From: an uncultured Collinsella sp.
Lineage (GTDB): Bacteria > Actinomycetota > Coriobacteriia > Coriobacteriales > Coriobacteriaceae
Assembly (NCBI GenBank): GCA_902462065.1
Contig: CABQAK010000002.1
Coordinates: forward strand, 20,750-84,749
Length of the DNA stretch: 64,000 nt
Direction: 5' to 3'
Shown here: piece by piece, positions 61,122 to 64,000 of the stretch
Layout of the letters: the number at the start of each line of letters is the position of its first letter
Position numbering within the stretch: position 1 is the stretch's first letter
Notes under the pieces: model-generated
The model's database searches: none
The model's input: only the letters and a program-made list of their open reading frames with translations
Told to the model about the DNA's origin: nothing
Position numbers and translations under genes: made by a program

Positions 61122-62510
61122 ATGATTAAGATTGCCAAGTTTGGCGGCTCGTCGGTCGCCGACGCCGAACACTTTAAGAAGATCAAGGCCATCGTCGATG
61201 CCGACCCTGCCCGCCGTTTTGTGGTGGTTTCCGCCTGCGGCCGCCGCTTTAAGGGCGACACCAAGGTGACCGACCTGCTCTACCTGGTTAACGCGCACGT
61301 TAAGTATCACGTGTCGTGCGAGGAACTGCTCGAGGACATTGGCCAGCGCTATTTTGACATCGCTGACGAGCTGGAGCTCACCTATCCCATCCGCGAGGAG
61401 TTCGCGGCCTTTGCCGAGCGCGCCCGCTCGGGCGGCTACTCCACCGAGGAACTCGTGAGCCGTGGCGAGTACTTCACCGCTTGCCTGATGGCCGAGTACC
61501 TGGGCCTGCCGTTCCTGGACGCCGCGACGGTTGTGGCGTTCCATCACGACGGTACGCTCAGCATGAACCGCACCTCCGAGCTGGTGCAGGAGTACGGTCA
61601 GCAGGGCGGCTTTGTTATGCCCGGTTTCTATGGCGCGACGCGTGAGGGTCAGATCAAGCTGCTCGATCGTGGCGGCGGCGATATCTCGGGCTCGATCCTG
61701 GCCAAGTGCCTGGGCGCCGACCTGTACGAGAACTGGACCGACGTCTCGGGCTTCTATTCCGCCGATCCGCGTATTGTTCCCGAGGCTCAGCCCATCGCCC
61801 GCGTTACCTACGAGGAGCTGCGCGAGCTTTCGTACATGGGTGCAAGCGTTCTGCACGAGGAGGCCGTGTTCCCCGTGCGTGAGGCGGGTATTCCGCTGGT
61901 CATCAAGAACACCAATGCGCCGCAGGACCCCGGCACCATCATTAGCGAGACGGCTGACGAGGGCGAGGCAGAGCCCATCATTACCGGCGTGACCGGCAAG
62001 CGCGGTTTTGTCGCCATCAACGTCGCCCGCGACCGCACCAAGCCCCGCGTCGGCTTTATGCGCCGTGCGCTTTCGGTCTTCGAGCGCTATGACGTCTCCG
62101 TCGAGCACATGCCCACCGGTGTTGACCGCTTTGGCGCCGTGGTGCAGGAGCAGGACGTTCACGATTCGCTGTACTCGCTCGTGGGCGACATTCAGCAGGA
62201 GGTCGAACCGCTCGAGATCGAGGTTGTCGAGGGCTTGGCGCTTATCGCGACCGTCGGTCGTAACCTGCGCGGTCGCGCAGGCATCTCGGGCCACCTGTTT
62301 GGCATGCTTGGCCAGGCCGGCGTGAGCGTACGCATGATTTCGCAGAGCTGCGACGAGATCAACATCATTATCGGCGTGGAGGAGAAGGACTTCGATCTGG
62401 CGATTCGGACCATTTACCGTGCCTTCTCCGATGAGAACGGCATTGTGAAGGTCTCCGACCTGGAGGCTTCCGCGCCGGTCGATCCCGCTCTGGCTGCGCT
62501 CTACAAGTAG
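61122..62510 (+). CDS. lysC: Aspartokinase
   Basis: First step of the aspartate family pathway (lysine, threonine, methionine). The 462 residues begin with the kinase motif KIAKFGGSSVADAEHFKKI, contain VSACGRRFKGDTKVTDLL and LDRGGGDISGSI, and end with two ACT domains (about 310-460) that usually bind lysine or threonine. A regulatory ACT pair suggests feedback control. Divergent from thrC; asd follows 174 bp downstream. No homoserine dehydrogenase is fused or nearby. Confidence 0.94.
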   Translation: MIKIAKFGGSSVADAEHFKKIKAIVDADPARRFVVVSACGRRFKGDTKVTDLLYLVNAHVKYHVSCEELLEDIGQRYFDIADELELTYPIREEFAAFAERARSGGYSTEELVSRGEYFTACLMAEYLGLPFLDAATVVAFHHDGTLSMNRTSELVQEYGQQGGFVMPGFYGATREGQIKLLDRGGGDISGSILAKCLGADLYENWTDVSGFYSADPRIVPEAQPIARVTYEELRELSYMGASVLHEEAVFPVREAGIPLVIKNTNAPQDPGTIISETADEGEAEPIITGVTGKRGFVAINVARDRTKPRVGFMRRALSVFERYDVSVEHMPTGVDRFGAVVQEQDVHDSLYSLVGDIQQEVEPLEIEVVEGLALIATVGRNLRGRAGISGHLFGMLGQAGVSVRMISQSCDEINIIIGVEEKDFDLAIRTIYRAFSDENGIVKVSDLEASAPVDPALAALYK

Positions 62511-62522
62511 CTGCTATCTCGC

Positions 62523-62615
62523 TAGATTTTTGGGACTCGCCTCAAAAATCTACGGCGGGGCGTTTCGTTTCGGTTTCGTTTCGACGGGGCGGGTTTCGTG
62601 CCTGCCCCGTTCTTG
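62523..62615 (+). terminator. Two hairpins after lysC, the second terminator-like
   Basis: TAGATTTTTG/CAAAAATCTA (62523-62552) is a perfect 10-bp stem. ACGGGGCGGG/CCTGCCCCGT (62584-62610) is followed by TCTTG. They separate lysC from asd, so asd may have its own promoter (TATACACTGG near 62617). Confidence 0.6.
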
Positions 62616-62684
62616 TATACACTGGCAACAATAATCGGCCTGCTCGGCGTGCGGGCAAAAGCCACAACCTTTAAAGGGGGAAGC

Positions 62685-63710
62685 ATGAAACAGTACACGG
62701 TTGCTATTTTGGGCGCGACGGGAGCCGTGGGCACCCAGATGCTCGAGTGCCTCAACGAGCAGGAGTTTCCGGTCGGTAAGCTCAAGCTGCTGGCGAGCGC
62801 GCGCTCTGCGGGCAAGACCGTTGAGTTCCGCGGCGAGCAGGTTGTGATTGAAGAGGCTTGCCCCGAGGCCTTTGAGGGCTGCGACATCGTACTCGGCGCT
62901 GCCGGCGACGACATCGCGAAGGAGCTACTGCCCGAGGCCGTCAAGCGCGGCGCCGTCGTGGTCGACAACAGCCATGCCTTCCGCATGGATCCCGAGGTGC
63001 CGCTGGTCGTGCCCGAGATCAATGCCGACGATATCAAGTGGCATCACGGCCTTATCGCCAACCCCAACTGTGCGACCATTATCGGTCTGGTTCCCACGTG
63101 GCCGCTGCACCAGCTCGCCGGCGTGAAGCGTATGATCGTCTCGACGTATCAGGCGGCTTCGGGTGCCGGCGCTCCCGGTATGGCCGAGCTCGAGGCCCAG
63201 CTGGCCGCCCTGGGCCGTGGCGAGGAGATTCCCGAGCCGCGCGCATTTGCCGCCCAGCTCGCGAGCAACTTGATTCCGCAGATCGGTGGCGTCAAGGAGG
63301 AGGGCTTTACCTCCGAGGAGATGAAGCTGCAAAACGAGGGCCGCAAGATCATGCACCTGCCCGAGCTGCGCGTGAACTGCACCTGCGTGCGCGTGCCCGT
63401 GCTGCGTTCGCACTCCGAGAGCATTACGCTCGAGTTTGAGCGCGATATTACGGTGGAAGAGGCCCGTGCTGCGCTGGCTGCCGCTCCGGGCGTGAAGCTG
63501 GTTGACGACATGAGCGCCGAGGATGCGCACGACCGCTTCCCCATGCCGATGGATACGTCCGACCAGGACCTGATCTGGGTCGGTCGCGTGCGCCGCGACA
63601 TTTCGAACCCCGAGGCTGCGCGCGGCATCACTTTCTGGTGCTGCGGCGACCAAATCCGTAAAGGCGCGGCAACCAACGCCGTCCAGATCGCTAAGCTGCT
63701 CTGCGAGTAG
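62685..63710 (+). CDS. asd: Aspartate-semialdehyde dehydrogenase
   Basis: Reduces aspartyl phosphate to aspartate semialdehyde with NADPH. The 341 residues show the NADP motif ILGATGAVGTQML, active-site Cys in LIANPNCATIIGLVP, and RVPVLRSHSESI with the acyl-phosphate-binding residues. The ATG follows AAAGGGGGAAG. It is the partner of lysC; a family 1 element begins 15 bp past its stop. Confidence 0.94.
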   Translation: MKQYTVAILGATGAVGTQMLECLNEQEFPVGKLKLLASARSAGKTVEFRGEQVVIEEACPEAFEGCDIVLGAAGDDIAKELLPEAVKRGAVVVDNSHAFRMDPEVPLVVPEINADDIKWHHGLIANPNCATIIGLVPTWPLHQLAGVKRMIVSTYQAASGAGAPGMAELEAQLAALGRGEEIPEPRAFAAQLASNLIPQIGGVKEEGFTSEEMKLQNEGRKIMHLPELRVNCTCVRVPVLRSHSESITLEFERDITVEEARAALAAAPGVKLVDDMSAEDAHDRFPMPMDTSDQDLIWVGRVRRDISNPEAARGITFWCCGDQIRKGAATNAVQIAKLLCE

Positions 63711-63724
63711 CGGTGGACCTGTCC

Positions 63725-63854
63725 GGCGGGGGTCGGGCTTAGTTTTCAGAACGTCCTCGACCATGTGTGGCGCCTTGTCCTGCTCCTTCGGAGCCGCGGA
63801 CAAGGCGCCACACTGGTCTGCGGAGTGTTCTGAAAACTAAGCCCGGTCCCCGCC
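63725..63854 (+). repeat. Family 1 multi-helix 3' element after asd
   Basis: Outer stem GGGCTTAGTTTTCAGAAC/GTTCTGAAAACTAAGCCC, extended by GGCGGGGGTC/GGTCCCCGCC. Internal loop GTCCTC opposite TGCGGA, 5-bp GACCA/TGGTC helix, inner stem GTGTGGCGCCTTGTCC/GGACAAGGCGCCACAC with a CTCC-ttc-GGAG cap. The last 146 bases of the window (63855-64000) are G-rich and hold no gene; GGCGGCGGCCCCGG near the edge could start another hairpin. Confidence 0.8.
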
Positions 63855-64000
63855 TGCGGTGACGCTGCTGCAAGCGGTCTGCGATGGGGCCGTTGTTGGT
63901 TGGGGCCGCTGGGCTGATGTGGGGGCGCGTGGCTGTTGCGGGCCCTGGTTCTGGCGGCGGCCCCGGCGCTTCGCGCCTGCCGCCTTGGGGGACTGTGGGG

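Overview
The window looks like a chromosomal segment of a GC-rich, strictly fermentative gut actinobacterium of the class Coriobacteriia, most like Collinsella. This is inferred from protein flavour, codon use and gene content (lactose PTS with the tagatose-6-phosphate route, pyruvate formate-lyase, agmatine deiminases, membrane-anchored LuxR regulators). No rRNA, tRNA, CRISPR array or phage module was seen.

Layout. 1-8351: lactose/galactose uptake and the tagatose-6-phosphate pathway: lacE (cut by the left edge), a LacI regulator, lacF, a membrane protein of unknown role, lacA, lacB, a LacX-type epimerase and lacC. 8562-10095: a DUF4143-type ATPase lying between two short direct repeats, with a 33-bp tandem repeat in its promoter. 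10134-17762: Leloir genes galK-galT, a divergent LacI regulator, an FprA flavoprotein, a DeoR regulator and a class II aldolase that probably finishes the tagatose pathway. 18085-24306: HAD phosphatase, AraC regulator, a Nudix-Vsr fusion and a BceAB-like ABC pair. 24543-38948: an agmatine region with putrescine carbamoyltransferase, agmatine/putrescine antiporter, two agmatine deiminases, a frameshifted second antiporter, an amidohydrolase, a MATE exporter and three LuxR regulators, two of them with membrane sensor domains. 39109-47594: remnants of a transglutaminase-like/kinase-like gene, GNAT, DAHP synthase, repeats, and a MarR-controlled heterodimeric ABC exporter. 48145-52838: pyruvate formate-lyase split into a 683-residue body and an 83-residue glycyl-radical subunit, then degV and pflA. 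53155-55721: a beta-lactamase-fold serine hydrolase, MTA/SAH nucleosidase and EngB. 55759-58017: an AT-richer island with a DUF3990/HTH toxin-antitoxin-like pair and a secreted protein next to a 34-residue membrane peptide. 58415-63710: threonine and aspartate-family genes thrB, thrC, lysC and asd.

The most unusual signal is not a protein. At least ten intergenic elements belong to two families of long, multi-helix inverted repeats. Stem sequences differ between copies but remain paired, while internal-loop and linker sequences are conserved. Every well-formed copy lies just 3' of a gene, on that gene's sense strand (after lacB, lacC, gatY, luxR1, aguA, aroG, grcA, thrB and asd). This suggests structured 3'-UTR RNAs, or a repeat family that targets gene ends. 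A third family is small hairpins carrying GGGGACAG. A 12-bp dyad (consensus CCGTGAACGGTA) recurs upstream of the lac, gal, agmatine and pfl genes and may be a shared regulator site.

How it fits together: lactose enters as lactose-6-phosphate; galactose-6-phosphate goes through LacAB, LacC and the aldolase, while free galactose goes through GalKT. Pyruvate is cleaved anaerobically by the two-part PFL, activated by PflA. Agmatine is taken up and deiminated, and its carbamoyl group is recovered; carbamate kinase, LacG, GalE and homoserine dehydrogenase are not in the window.
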